Part shown: positions 11,037 to 19,911 of the stretch, piece by piece
How positions within the stretch are numbered: the stretch's first letter is position 1
How the letters are laid out: each line of letters opens with the position of its first letter
Assembly: GCF_037190085.1 (NCBI RefSeq)
Contig: NZ_JBBCJO010000012.1
Coordinates: 434,001-498,000, forward strand
Direction of reading: 5' to 3'
Origin: Gemmatimonas aurantiaca
GTDB lineage: Bacteria; Gemmatimonadota; Gemmatimonadetes; Gemmatimonadales; Gemmatimonadaceae
Length of the DNA: 64,000 bases
Program-made: the position numbers and the translations under genes
The notes under the pieces: generated by a model
The model's database searches: none
The model's input: only the letters and a program-made list of their open reading frames with translations
What the model was told of the DNA's origin: nothing

Positions 11037-12880
11037 GCGGCGTCAACGATTTCGCCTTCAAGATCGGGACCGTCAACGGAACCGGTTCCGCCAGCGCCAA
11101 TGGTCTGCTGATGCAGGCCATCTTCCGCATGGGCATCCCGGTGTCGGGGAAGAACATCTTCCCCTCCAATATCCAGGGACTGCCCACGTGGTACGAGATC
11201 CGCGTCTCCAAGGACGGCTACACGGCCCGTCCTTCGGAAGTGGATCTCGTCGTGGCACTCAATCCGGCCACCTACGCCAAGGACGTGGCCACGGTGCGTC
11301 CCGGTGGTTTCCTGCTCTACGACTCGTCGTGGCCGCTCGACCCCGATCTGGTGCGCGAAGGCATCACGATCCTCGGCATCCCGTTCGGACGCATGTGCGT
11401 CGAGAACTTCCAGGGTGACCGCGATCGCACGCTGCTGCGCAACATCGTCTACGCCGGTTCGCTCGCCGCGCTGCTCGGCATCGACATGGACGTCGTGAGC
11501 AGCATGCTCGAGGAGAAGTACGGCAAGAAGCCCAAGCTGCTCACGTCCAATCACCAGGCCATCCAGCTCGGGTATCAGTACGCGAAGGAGCACTTCACCT
11601 GCCCGCTGCCGTTCCATCTCGAAAAGATGGACAAGACGAGCGACTCCATCCTCATCGACGGCAACACCGCCTGCGCGCTGGGTGCGGTGTATGCCGGCGC
11701 CACGGTGGGAGCGTGGTATCCCATCACGCCGGCCACCGCGCTGATGGAGCAGTTCAAGGCCTTCTGCGAACGCTTCCGGGTGGACAAGGAAACCGGCGCG
11801 CACAACTACGCCATCCTGCAGGCCGAGGATGAGCTGTCGGCCGCCGGTATCATCATCGGTGCGGGGTGGATGGGCGCACGCGCATTCACGAACACCTCGG
11901 GCCCCGGCATCTCCCTGATGCAGGAGTTCATCGGACTCGCGTACTACACCGACATCCCCGCCGTCTTCTTCGATATCCAGCGCTGCGGGCCGGCCACGGG
12001 CATGCCCACGCGCACGCAGCAGGCCGATCTCATCTCGCTGGCGTATGCCTCGCATGGCGACACCAAACATCTCGTGCTCTTCCCCGCCAATCCGGGCGAA
12101 GCCTTCGAGATGGCCGTGCAGTCGTTCGACCTCGCCGAACGATTCCAGACACCGGTCTTCGTGGCGACGGATCTCGATATCGGCATGAACGACTGGATGG
12201 TGAAGCGTTTCACCTGGGACGACAACTATCGGCCCGACCGCGGCAAGGTCCTGCACCGGGAAGATCTGGACAAACTCCAGCGGTTCTCGCGGTATCTGGA
12301 CGTGGATGGCGACGGCATCGCGGCACGCACGCTGCCCGGTGTAGGCGGCAAGGGCGCGTACTTCGTGCGCGGCTCGGGTCACGACAAGCACGCCGCGTAC
12401 ACGGAAGACTCCGACGCCTATCTGGAACTGGTGGACCGTCTCAAGCGCAAATTCCAGCACGCCGCGACGGTGATGCCCAAGCCGGCCTTCACGCTGCGTG
12501 AGGGCGCCACCGTCGGACTGGTGTCGCTGGGCGGGTGTGACGCGGCCGTGCGCGAGGCCGCCGACAAACTCGCCGCGCAGGGCATCGTGGTCGATGTCAT
12601 GCGCATCCGCGCCTTCCCGTTCGGGGCGGAAGTGCTGGAGTTCTTCGAGCGTCACGAGCATACCTTCGTGATCGAGCAGAACCGCGATGCGCAGCTCCGC
12701 TCGCTGCTGGCCATCGAGCTCGGCATCCCGCGCGATGCGATGATCTCCATTCTCGACTACGGCGGCATGCCGTTGACGGCCAAGGTCGTCATCGATGCCG
12801 TCTCCCGGCATGTCGGCGCCCACGGCCAGGCCGCCGTGACGCCCACCCCCCGCGCTGTTTCCAACGGAGTGCCCGCATGA
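11033..12880 (+). CDS. korA: 2-oxoacid:ferredoxin oxidoreductase, fused gamma-alpha subunit
   Basis: This 615-residue subunit partners KorB in CoA-dependent oxidative decarboxylation of a 2-oxoacid (2-oxoglutarate in the best-studied relatives) with ferredoxin as acceptor. The gamma domain comes first (residues 1 to about 190: GTVNGTGSASANGLLMQAIFRMG), then the alpha domain with the YPITPATALMEQF motif (around residue 226) and a transketolase-type C-terminal domain. This fused order is that of KorA in actinobacteria. The ATG at 11033 overlaps the stop of the previous gene, and the end overlaps korB. Substrate choice cannot be read from sequence alone; pyruvate or a branched-chain oxoacid remains possible. 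Confidence 0.9.
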   Translation: MSGVNDFAFKIGTVNGTGSASANGLLMQAIFRMGIPVSGKNIFPSNIQGLPTWYEIRVSKDGYTARPSEVDLVVALNPATYAKDVATVRPGGFLLYDSSWPLDPDLVREGITILGIPFGRMCVENFQGDRDRTLLRNIVYAGSLAALLGIDMDVVSSMLEEKYGKKPKLLTSNHQAIQLGYQYAKEHFTCPLPFHLEKMDKTSDSILIDGNTACALGAVYAGATVGAWYPITPATALMEQFKAFCERFRVDKETGAHNYAILQAEDELSAAGIIIGAGWMGARAFTNTSGPGISLMQEFIGLAYYTDIPAVFFDIQRCGPATGMPTRTQQADLISLAYASHGDTKHLVLFPANPGEAFEMAVQSFDLAERFQTPVFVATDLDIGMNDWMVKRFTWDDNYRPDRGKVLHREDLDKLQRFSRYLDVDGDGIAARTLPGVGGKGAYFVRGSGHDKHAAYTEDSDAYLELVDRLKRKFQHAATVMPKPAFTLREGATVGLVSLGGCDAAVREAADKLAAQGIVVDVMRIRAFPFGAEVLEFFERHEHTFVIEQNRDAQLRSLLAIELGIPRDAMISILDYGGMPLTAKVVIDAVSRHVGAHGQAAVTPTPRAVSNGVPA

Positions 12881-13932
12881 CCTCGATTGCGAAGCCACCG
12901 GTCAAACATCCGAGCTCCCGCACCAATGGTCTGGGGCTCACCATCCGCGACTACGAAGGCGCGATGTCCACGCTGTGCGCGGGGTGCGGACACGATTCCG
13001 TCACCGCGGCGCTCGTGCAGGCGGGATGGGAGCTGGATCTCGAACCGCATCGCGTGGGCAAGATGAGCGGCATCGGCTGCTCGTCCAAGACCACGGCGTA
13101 CTTCATGAAGCAGTCGCACGGCTTCAACTCCGTGCATGGCCGCATGCCGTCGGTCACGTCGGGCGCGGCCGCAGCCAACCGGGCACTCACGTACATCGGT
13201 ATCTCCGGTGACGGGGACTCGCTCTCCATCGGGCTCGGACAGTTGTCGCACGCCATCCGGCGCAACGTCAACATGCTGTACGTGCTCGAGAACAACGGCG
13301 TGTATGGCCTCACCAAGGGGCAGTTCTCGGCGTCCGCCGACATCGGCTCGACGTCCAAGAAGGGCGAGGCCAACGAACAGTCGCCCATCGATCCGGTGCT
13401 GCTCGCGCTCACCCTGGGCGCCACCTTCGTGGCGCGCTCGTTCTCGGGCGACAAGAAGCAGCTGGTGCCCATCCTCAAGGCCGGGTTGATGCACAAGGGT
13501 TTCGCCATCGTGGACGTCATCTCACCGTGCGTGAGCTTCAACGACCACGAAGGATCCACCAAGAGCTACGCGTTCACCCGCGAGCATGAAGTGGAAGCCG
13601 TGCACACCGACTTCGTGCCGCTGCGCCGCGAAATCACCATGCCGGAGACGGGCGAGGACGTGCACGCCGTGACGCTGCACGACGGCAGCACGGTGCGTCT
13701 CCGGGCGACGGCGTCCGACTACGATCCCACCAATCGCGAGTCGGCGTACGCCCACGTGCGCGCCTGCCAGGCGCGTCACGAGATCGCCACCGGCCTGCTG
13801 TTCGTCGATGAGAACGGACGGGACATGCATGACTTCATGCGCACCCCGAGCACGCCCCTGGTGGAACTTCCGTACGAGGCACTCTGCCCCGGCAAGGGAG
13901 CGCTGGACAAACTGATGGAGCGTTATCGCTAG
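12877..13932 (+). CDS. korB: 2-oxoacid:ferredoxin oxidoreductase, beta (thiamine diphosphate) subunit
   Basis: This is the catalytic partner of KorA, 351 residues, binding thiamine diphosphate and one [4Fe-4S] cluster. Visible motifs are STLCAGCGHDSVTAAL (cluster cysteines 29 and 32), GIGCSSK with a further cysteine, and the TPP/Mg site GISGDGDSLSIGLGQL followed by VLENNGVYGLTKGQFS. A later cysteine in DVISPCVSFND completes the expected set. The product is longer than archaeal beta subunits, with a C-terminal extension (residues about 245-351) typical of bacterial KorB. The start ATG overlaps the korA stop by 4 bp, and fdsG follows after 5 bp. Confidence 0.92.
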   Translation: MTSIAKPPVKHPSSRTNGLGLTIRDYEGAMSTLCAGCGHDSVTAALVQAGWELDLEPHRVGKMSGIGCSSKTTAYFMKQSHGFNSVHGRMPSVTSGAAAANRALTYIGISGDGDSLSIGLGQLSHAIRRNVNMLYVLENNGVYGLTKGQFSASADIGSTSKKGEANEQSPIDPVLLALTLGATFVARSFSGDKKQLVPILKAGLMHKGFAIVDVISPCVSFNDHEGSTKSYAFTREHEVEAVHTDFVPLRREITMPETGEDVHAVTLHDGSTVRLRATASDYDPTNRESAYAHVRACQARHEIATGLLFVDENGRDMHDFMRTPSTPLVELPYEALCPGKGALDKLMERYR

Positions 13933-13937
13933 GGGCC

Positions 13938-14453
13938 ATGACCATCGATCCCACTCGCGAGCAGGCGGTGATTGCCGACCTGCTCGCGCAGACGCCCACC
14001 GATGCCGAACACCTGTTGCCGCTGCTGCTGCAGGTGCAGGCTGCGGTGGGCTTCGTGTCACCGCAGGCCATCCGTCAGGTGGCACAGGCCTTCAATCTCT
14101 CCCGCGCCGAGGTGTACGGCGTGGTGACCTTCTACCACGATCTGCGTGAAGCGCCGGTTGGTGATCACGTCATCCAGCTCTGCATGGCGGAAGCGTGTCA
14201 GGCGGTGGGATGTCGCGAACTCGCCGCGCATGCCTCGCAGAAGCTGGGCGTTCCCCTGGGCGAGACCACGGCGGACGGTCATGTGCATCTCGAAGCGGGT
14301 TACTGCTTCGGGAATTGTGCGCTGGGCCCGACGGTTCGCATCGGCGACCGCATCGTGGGCGGCGTGACACCGGCGCGTTTCGACGAACTGCTCGAGACCC
14401 TGCCCGGTCGGCACGGCAACACGCGGCCGGTGGCAGGAGAGTCGGCCGCATGA
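13938..14453 (+). CDS. fdsG: NAD-dependent formate dehydrogenase gamma subunit (NuoE-like)
   Basis: This 171-residue thioredoxin-like protein carries one [2Fe-2S] cluster and passes electrons in the FdsABG complex. The cluster ligands fit C-x4-C-x35-C-x3-C: Cys82, Cys87, Cys123 and Cys127. The N-terminal helical part (LLLQVQAAVGFVSPQAIRQVAQAF in outline) is like NuoE. A second, distinct nuoE occurs in the complex I operon at 32787-33287, so this copy belongs to the formate dehydrogenase. The ATG at 13938 lies 5 bp after korB, and the gene overlaps fdsB by 4 bp. Confidence 0.92.
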   Translation: MTIDPTREQAVIADLLAQTPTDAEHLLPLLLQVQAAVGFVSPQAIRQVAQAFNLSRAEVYGVVTFYHDLREAPVGDHVIQLCMAEACQAVGCRELAAHASQKLGVPLGETTADGHVHLEAGYCFGNCALGPTVRIGDRIVGGVTPARFDELLETLPGRHGNTRPVAGESAA

Positions 14454-16015
14454 CACGGATCTTCGTGCCCAACGACACCGGCGCACGTTCGGTGGGTGCC
14501 GACGAAGTGGCGGCCGCACTCATGAACGCGCAGGTCGTACAGAGCGGACTCGCCACCATCGTGCGGAACGGCTCGCGCGGAGCGTACTGGCTCGAACCGC
14601 TCGTCGAGATCGACACGCCGAGTGGGCGCATCGGCTTCGCCAATGTCACGGTCGACGATGTCGCGGGGCTCTTTGCCGATGGTCTCCCCGATCAGACCCA
14701 TGCAAAATGCCTCGGTGTGGTGGACGCCCTGCCCTGGTTCGCCGGCCAGACGCGCCTCACGTTCGCGCGGGTCGGCCGCATCGATCCGTTGTCGTTGAGC
14801 GACTATCGCGCGCTTGGTGGTTTCGCCGGTCTCGAGCGGGGGTGCACCATGGACGCCAAGGCGATCGTGGACGAGGTCACGGTATCGGGACTGCGTGGAC
14901 GGGGCGGCGCGGCATTTCCCGCCGGCATCAAGTGGAACACCGTGCGCAATGCGAACGCCCCGCAGAAGTACATCGTCTGCAATGCCGACGAAGGCGACTC
15001 GGGTACGTTTGCCGATCGACTGCTCATGGAGGCCGATCCCTTCCAGCTCATCGAAGGGATGACGATCGCCGCGCTCGCGGTTGGAGCCACGCGGGGCTTC
15101 GTCTATCTGCGCTCCGAGTATCCGCATGCGGCGCAGATCTTCGGCCGCGCACTCACTATCGCGCGCGAGGCCGGTGTGCTCGGGCCGTCCGTGCTGGGGA
15201 CGGCGCACACATTCGACATCACGCTGCGTATGGGCGGTGGCGCCTACATCTGTGGCGAAGAGACGGCGCTGCTCGAAAGTCTCGAAGGCAAACGTGGCAC
15301 GGTGCGCCCCAAGCCGCCCTTGCCGGCGCTGACGGGGCTCTTCGGATGCCCCACGGTCATCAACAACGTGCTCACCTTCGCGGCCGCCACCGATGTGCTG
15401 GCGCGCGGTGCGCACGCCTACGCCGGACTCGGCGTGGACCGGTCCACTGGCACCATGCCGTTCCAACTGGGTGGCAACATGCAACGGGGCGGCGTCGTCG
15501 AACTGGGCTTCGGCGTCACGCTGCGCGATCTGCTGGAACGCTTCGGTGGTGGCAGCTACAGCGGACGGCCGCTGCGCGCCATCCAGGTGGGCGGTCCGCT
15601 GGGCGCCTATCTGCCCGCATCGCAGTGGGACACCCCACTCACCTATGAGCACTTCGCGGCCATCGGTGCGATGCTGGGCCATGGTGGTATCGTGGCCTTC
15701 GACGACACCGTCGACATGGCCGCGCAGGCCGAGTTCGCGATGGCGTTCTGCGCGCACGAATCGTGCGGCAAGTGCACACCCTGTCGTATCGGCTCCACGC
15801 GCGGCGTGGAGGTGATTCAGCGTCTGCGTCGACGCGAGAATCCCCGGTTGCAGTGGCAGGTGCTCGAAGAGCTGTGTGAAACGATGGAATTCGGCTCGCT
15901 CTGCGCGCTGGGTGGACTCACGCCCATGCCCGTGCGCAGTGTGATGAAGCACTTCTCCGCCGACCTGCTGCCTTCTGCCGGCGGCGGATCGGTCACCGTG
16001 GAGGTGGGACGATGA
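14450..16015 (+). CDS. fdsB: NAD-dependent formate dehydrogenase beta subunit (NuoF-like, FMN/NAD site)
   Basis: This 521-residue subunit binds NAD, FMN and a [4Fe-4S] cluster and exchanges electrons with NAD. An N-terminal ferredoxin-like domain (1 to about 115), absent from the NuoF at 31414, precedes the core. The core has the FMN-binding GLRGRGGAAFPAGIKW (147-162), NADEGDSGTF (178-187) and GAYICGEETALLESLEGKRG in shortened form (from 264). The cluster ligands are Cys439, Cys442, Cys445 (SCGKCTPCR) and Cys485 (SLCALGG). The start is an ATG overlapping the fdsG stop by 4 bp; the end overlaps fdsA by 4 bp. Confidence 0.94.
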   Translation: MTRIFVPNDTGARSVGADEVAAALMNAQVVQSGLATIVRNGSRGAYWLEPLVEIDTPSGRIGFANVTVDDVAGLFADGLPDQTHAKCLGVVDALPWFAGQTRLTFARVGRIDPLSLSDYRALGGFAGLERGCTMDAKAIVDEVTVSGLRGRGGAAFPAGIKWNTVRNANAPQKYIVCNADEGDSGTFADRLLMEADPFQLIEGMTIAALAVGATRGFVYLRSEYPHAAQIFGRALTIAREAGVLGPSVLGTAHTFDITLRMGGGAYICGEETALLESLEGKRGTVRPKPPLPALTGLFGCPTVINNVLTFAAATDVLARGAHAYAGLGVDRSTGTMPFQLGGNMQRGGVVELGFGVTLRDLLERFGGGSYSGRPLRAIQVGGPLGAYLPASQWDTPLTYEHFAAIGAMLGHGGIVAFDDTVDMAAQAEFAMAFCAHESCGKCTPCRIGSTRGVEVIQRLRRRENPRLQWQVLEELCETMEFGSLCALGGLTPMPVRSVMKHFSADLLPSAGGGSVTVEVGR

Positions 16016-18798
16016 TCAGGCCCGCAACCGATTTCCCGTCGTCCGCGGCGGGTGCGTCGTCAGCGGCTTCGGCCGTCGACACCACATCCGTACAGTTGAC
16101 CATCGACGGCATCGATGTTCGTGTGCCGGCGGGCCAGACGGTCCTGCAGGCCGCGAAGACGGTGGGCATCGATATCGCGCATCTCTGCGCCACCGACTCG
16201 CTCAAGCCGTTCGGATCCTGCCGCCTCTGTGTGGTGGATATCGCGGGCCGCAAAGGTCTGCCCGCGTCATGCACGACGCCCGTGGAACAGGGCATGGTGG
16301 TGCGCACACAGACGCCGCAGGTGGCGCGTGTGCGGCGCAATGTGATGGAGCTCTACATCTCCGATCATCCGCTCGACTGCCTCACCTGCGCCGCCAACGG
16401 GGATTGTGAGCTGCAGGACATGGCCGGCGTGGTCGGCCTGCGCGAGGTGCGCTATGGATATGCTGGCGCCAATCACCTGACGGAACAGAAGGACGAATCG
16501 AATCCGTACTTCACCTTCGATCCGGCCAAGTGCATCGTCTGCTCGCGTTGTGTGCGGGCCTGTGACGAGATCCAGGGCACCTTCGCGTTGAGCATCACCG
16601 ACCGCGGGTTCGGGTCCAAGGTGAGTGCCGGCATGGACGAGGGCTTTCTCGCCTCGGAGTGTGTGTCCTGCGGCGCCTGTGTACAGGCCTGTCCCACGGC
16701 TACGCTCACCGAGAAGACCATCATCGACGCCGGTCAGCCCGATCGGGTGGTGAAGACCACCTGCGCGTACTGTGGCGTGGGCTGTTCGTTCGACGCGGAG
16801 CTCAAGGGCAACGATGTCGTCCGCATGACCCCATCGGCGGAAGGCGGTGCCAACGAAGGACACTCCTGCGTGAAAGGACGGTTCGCGTGGGGATATGCCA
16901 CGCATGCCGATCGCATGCTGCGTCCGATGATCCGCGAACGCATCACCGACGACTGGCGTGAAGTGAGCTGGGACGACGCCATCGGCTTTGCAGCGTCACG
17001 TTTCCAGTCCATCCAGGCAGAACATGGCCGTGAAGCCATCGGCGGCGTGTCCTCGTCCCGCTGCACCAACGAGGAAGTGTACGTGGTGCAGAAGATGGTG
17101 CGGGCGGCATTCCGCAACAACAACATCGACACCTGTGCCCGGGTGTGTCACTCCCCCACGGGCTACGGTCTCAAGCAGACGCTGGGCACATCGGCTGGCA
17201 CGCAGGACTTCAAGTCGGTGGCCAGCGCCGACGTGATCATGGTGATCGGCGCGAACCCCACCGACGCACACCCGGTGTTCGCCGCCCGCATGAAGCGCCG
17301 CCTGCGTCAGGGCGCCAGGCTCATCGTCATCGACCCGCGACGCATCGACCTGGTGCAGTCGCCGCACATCCGCGCGGCCCATCACCTGCAGTTGCGCCCC
17401 GGGACCAACGTGGCCGTGATCAATGCCCTGGCGCACGTGGTGATCACGGAAGGACTGACCGCCGAAGCCTTTGTCGCCGAACGCTGCGACGAGGCGTCTT
17501 TTGCACAGTGGCGCGAGTTCATTGCACGTCCGGAACACGCACCGGAAGCCACCGAGGCCTTCACCGGCGTGCCGGCGGGCGATCTGCGGGCCGCAGCGCG
17601 TCTTTACGCCACCGGTGGCAACTCGGCCATCTACTACGGCCTCGGCGTGACGGAGCACAGTCAGGGCAGCACCATGGTGCTGGGGATCGCCAATCTCGCC
17701 ATGGCCACGGGCCAGATCGGCCGCGACGGCACGGGCGTGAATCCCCTGCGCGGACAGAACAATGTGCAGGGCTCGTGCGACATGGGATCCTTTCCGCACG
17801 AACTCCCGGGGTACCGGCACATCGCCGACGACGCCGTGCGGGGCAGTTTCGAAGCCGCCTGGCAGATCGCGCTCGACGACGAACCCGGCATGCGCATTCC
17901 CAACATGTTCTCCGCGGCCGTGGCGGGGCAGTTCCGTGGCATGTTCGTGCAGGGCGAGGACATCGCACAATCCGAACCCGACAGCACGCACGTGCGGAAC
18001 GCATTGGAAGCCATGGACTGCGTGGTCGTGCAGGACCTCTTCCTCAATGAAACGGCGAAGTATGCCCATGTGTTCCTTCCGGGCACCGCGTTTCTGGAGA
18101 AGGATGGCACGTTCACCAACGCCGAGCGCCGCATCAACCGCGTTCGTCCGGCCATGCCGTCACGCACGGGGCTGGCGGAGTGGGAAGTCGTCTGCCGTCT
18201 GTCGACGGCGATGGGGTACCCCATGCACTACGACAACGCCGCGCAGATCATGGACGAGATCGCGGCGCTCACGCCCACCTTTGCCGGCGTGTCCTTCGCG
18301 CTCCTGGACCGGGTGGGCAGCGTGCAGTGGCCCTGCAATGCCGAACATCCGATGGGCACGCGGGTGATGCACGAAGAGCAATTCGTGCGGGGCAAGGGAC
18401 GGTTTCTCATCACGCAGTACATCCCCACCGATGAACGCTCCACGCGCCGCTTCCCGCTGCTGCTCACCACGGGTCGGGTGCTCACGCAATACAACGCCGG
18501 CACCGCCACCCGTCGCACGGCGAACACGGTCTGGCACGACGAAGACGTGCTGGAGATCCATCCGTCCGACGCGGAAGTGCGTGGCATCGGCACCGGCGAC
18601 GGTGTGATGCTCGCCAGTCGCAAGGGGGCGATCACCCTGCACGCCCGTGTCACCGAGCGTGTGCCCGAGGGCGTGGTGTACACCACCTTCCATCACCCGG
18701 CGGTGGCGACGAACGTGGTGACCACCGAATTCTCCGATTGGGCCACCAACTGCCCGGAATACAAGGTCACCGCAGTCGAGGTCCGTCCGGTTGACTAG
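16012..18798 (+). CDS. fdsA: NAD-dependent formate dehydrogenase alpha subunit, molybdenum, cysteine type
   Basis: This is the catalytic subunit of a soluble FdsABG formate dehydrogenase, 928 residues, interconverting formate and CO2. The N-terminal NuoG-like part carries [2Fe-2S] ligands Cys59, 70, 73 and 87; the His119/Cys123/Cys126/Cys132 cluster; and two ferredoxin clusters (Cys174-184 and Cys217-227). The molybdopterin part has a [4Fe-4S] at Cys251, 254, 258 and 286. The Mo ligand is Cys379 followed by His380 in ARVCHSPTGYG, so the enzyme uses cysteine, not selenocysteine (TGT, no in-frame TGA). The guanine-dinucleotide cofactor need fits mobA and fdhD downstream. The length matches characterised FdsA proteins. 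Confidence 0.95.
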   Translation: MIRPATDFPSSAAGASSAASAVDTTSVQLTIDGIDVRVPAGQTVLQAAKTVGIDIAHLCATDSLKPFGSCRLCVVDIAGRKGLPASCTTPVEQGMVVRTQTPQVARVRRNVMELYISDHPLDCLTCAANGDCELQDMAGVVGLREVRYGYAGANHLTEQKDESNPYFTFDPAKCIVCSRCVRACDEIQGTFALSITDRGFGSKVSAGMDEGFLASECVSCGACVQACPTATLTEKTIIDAGQPDRVVKTTCAYCGVGCSFDAELKGNDVVRMTPSAEGGANEGHSCVKGRFAWGYATHADRMLRPMIRERITDDWREVSWDDAIGFAASRFQSIQAEHGREAIGGVSSSRCTNEEVYVVQKMVRAAFRNNNIDTCARVCHSPTGYGLKQTLGTSAGTQDFKSVASADVIMVIGANPTDAHPVFAARMKRRLRQGARLIVIDPRRIDLVQSPHIRAAHHLQLRPGTNVAVINALAHVVITEGLTAEAFVAERCDEASFAQWREFIARPEHAPEATEAFTGVPAGDLRAAARLYATGGNSAIYYGLGVTEHSQGSTMVLGIANLAMATGQIGRDGTGVNPLRGQNNVQGSCDMGSFPHELPGYRHIADDAVRGSFEAAWQIALDDEPGMRIPNMFSAAVAGQFRGMFVQGEDIAQSEPDSTHVRNALEAMDCVVVQDLFLNETAKYAHVFLPGTAFLEKDGTFTNAERRINRVRPAMPSRTGLAEWEVVCRLSTAMGYPMHYDNAAQIMDEIAALTPTFAGVSFALLDRVGSVQWPCNAEHPMGTRVMHEEQFVRGKGRFLITQYIPTDERSTRRFPLLLTTGRVLTQYNAGTATRRTANTVWHDEDVLEIHPSDAEVRGIGTGDGVMLASRKGAITLHARVTERVPEGVVYTTFHHPAVATNVVTTEFSDWATNCPEYKVTAVEVRPVD

Positions 18799-19675
18799 CG
18801 AACATATTGCCGAACATGCGGTCGAACCTGGGGAGCATCCCGGCGTGATTCATCGCGCCATCACCCGTATCGATCGCACGGGAGCGACGCACGACGATAC
18901 ATGGGGCATCGCCGTGGAGGCGCCGGTCGCCATCCTCATCAACGGTGTGCCGTGGACGGTGATGCTGGCCACGCCATCGGATCTCGAGGAGCTGGCCATC
19001 GGCATGCTGCTCACGGAGCATGTGATCGACTCGGTCACCTGTATCACGGGTATCCGCGTCGCTGAATTGCTGGACGAATTCACGGTCTCGGTGGAAATCC
19101 CCGACGAAGCCATCGATCGTGAGGCGTTGGGAGCGCGGACGTTGATCAGTAACACGGCCTGCGGACTCTGTGGCATCGAATCGCTCGCCGATCTGCATCG
19201 ACGCCGCGGGGAATGGCAGACGGTCGTATCGGTGAACGATGACGCGATCCGTCTGGCTCTGCGGACGTTGCCCGGACATCAGCCGCTCAACGCGGCCACC
19301 CATTCGGTGCACGCCGCCGCGTGGTGCGCGCTGAACGGAGCGATACAGCTCGTGCGGGAGGACGTGGGTCGCCACAACGCTCTCGACAAGCTGGTGGGTT
19401 CCCTGGCCCGGACCGATCGTCTCACCGAACAGGGATTCGTGCTCATGAGCAGCCGTTGCAGCTATGAGCTGGTGTACAAGGCCTCCGTGCTCAACGCCCA
19501 GGCACTGGTCTCGGTCAGCGCTCCCACCAATCTCGCGCTGCGCTGGGCCGGTCAGCTGGGCATCCCCCTCGTGACCTGCCTCGGGCGGGGTGATGCACTG
19601 GAAGTCGTGCGATTCACACCGCCTGCGTCACTGCCGTTCGACTCTCTCGAGGAGACGGTCCATGTCGGCCGCTGA
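18791..19675 (+). CDS. fdhD: Formate dehydrogenase accessory sulfurtransferase FdhD (FdsC)
   Basis: FdhD delivers sulfur to the bis-MGD cofactor and is required for formate dehydrogenase activity; the copy in fds operons is called FdsC. The 294-residue sequence has the expected core: LATPSDLEELAIGMLLTE (60-77), the CGLC redox pair (Cys124, Cys127), HAAAWCAL, REDVGRHNALDKLVG and SSRCSYELVYKA. The start is a TTG at 18791 overlapping the fdsA stop by 8 bp; a GTG at 18846 is the alternative but would remove an N-terminal segment. It sits in the canonical place between fdsA and fdsD, and its end overlaps fdsD by 14 bp. Confidence 0.93.
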   Translation: MTSEHIAEHAVEPGEHPGVIHRAITRIDRTGATHDDTWGIAVEAPVAILINGVPWTVMLATPSDLEELAIGMLLTEHVIDSVTCITGIRVAELLDEFTVSVEIPDEAIDREALGARTLISNTACGLCGIESLADLHRRRGEWQTVVSVNDDAIRLALRTLPGHQPLNAATHSVHAAAWCALNGAIQLVREDVGRHNALDKLVGSLARTDRLTEQGFVLMSSRCSYELVYKASVLNAQALVSVSAPTNLALRWAGQLGIPLVTCLGRGDALEVVRFTPPASLPFDSLEETVHVGR

Positions 19676-19883
19676 TACGATCCGGATGGCGAATCAGATC
19701 GCGCAGTTCTTCGCGCCCTATCCGGAAGAAGAAGCTGTCGACGAAGTACGGAATCATCTCGTGAAATTCTGGCCGGTCGCGATGCGGAGCGAGCTCGTGG
19801 TGCTCCTGGAAGGGCCCCATGTCGGCGATCTGCACCCGCTGGCATTGCAGGCCGCGCAGCGTCTCATGTCTCTCGATCCCTGA
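19662..19883 (+). CDS. fdsD: Formate dehydrogenase delta subunit
   Basis: This small protein of 73 residues matches FdsD of the fdsGBACD operons, which assists assembly or stability of the soluble formate dehydrogenase. The family pattern is visible as RMANQIAQFFAPYP (8-21), then NHLVKFWPVAMRSEL (31-45), and a C-terminal HPLALQAAQRL helix. It begins at an ATG inside the end of fdhD, with GAGGAG about 8 bases upstream. Small size makes assignment less certain than its neighbours, but order and motif agree. Confidence 0.85.
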   Translation: MSAADTIRMANQIAQFFAPYPEEEAVDEVRNHLVKFWPVAMRSELVVLLEGPHVGDLHPLALQAAQRLMSLDP

Positions 19884-19911
19884 CGAATACATCACGAACG
19901 ATTTGCGCGCC

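Noticed and set aside
11027..12898. A 623-codon minus-strand frame opposite korA
   Set aside because: Low-complexity H/R/D-rich translation; the plus strand encodes a clear KorA.
17134..17160. Possible selenocysteine formate dehydrogenase
   Set aside because: The codon at the molybdenum-ligand position is TGT (Cys379), and no in-frame TGA or SECIS-like hairpin is needed.
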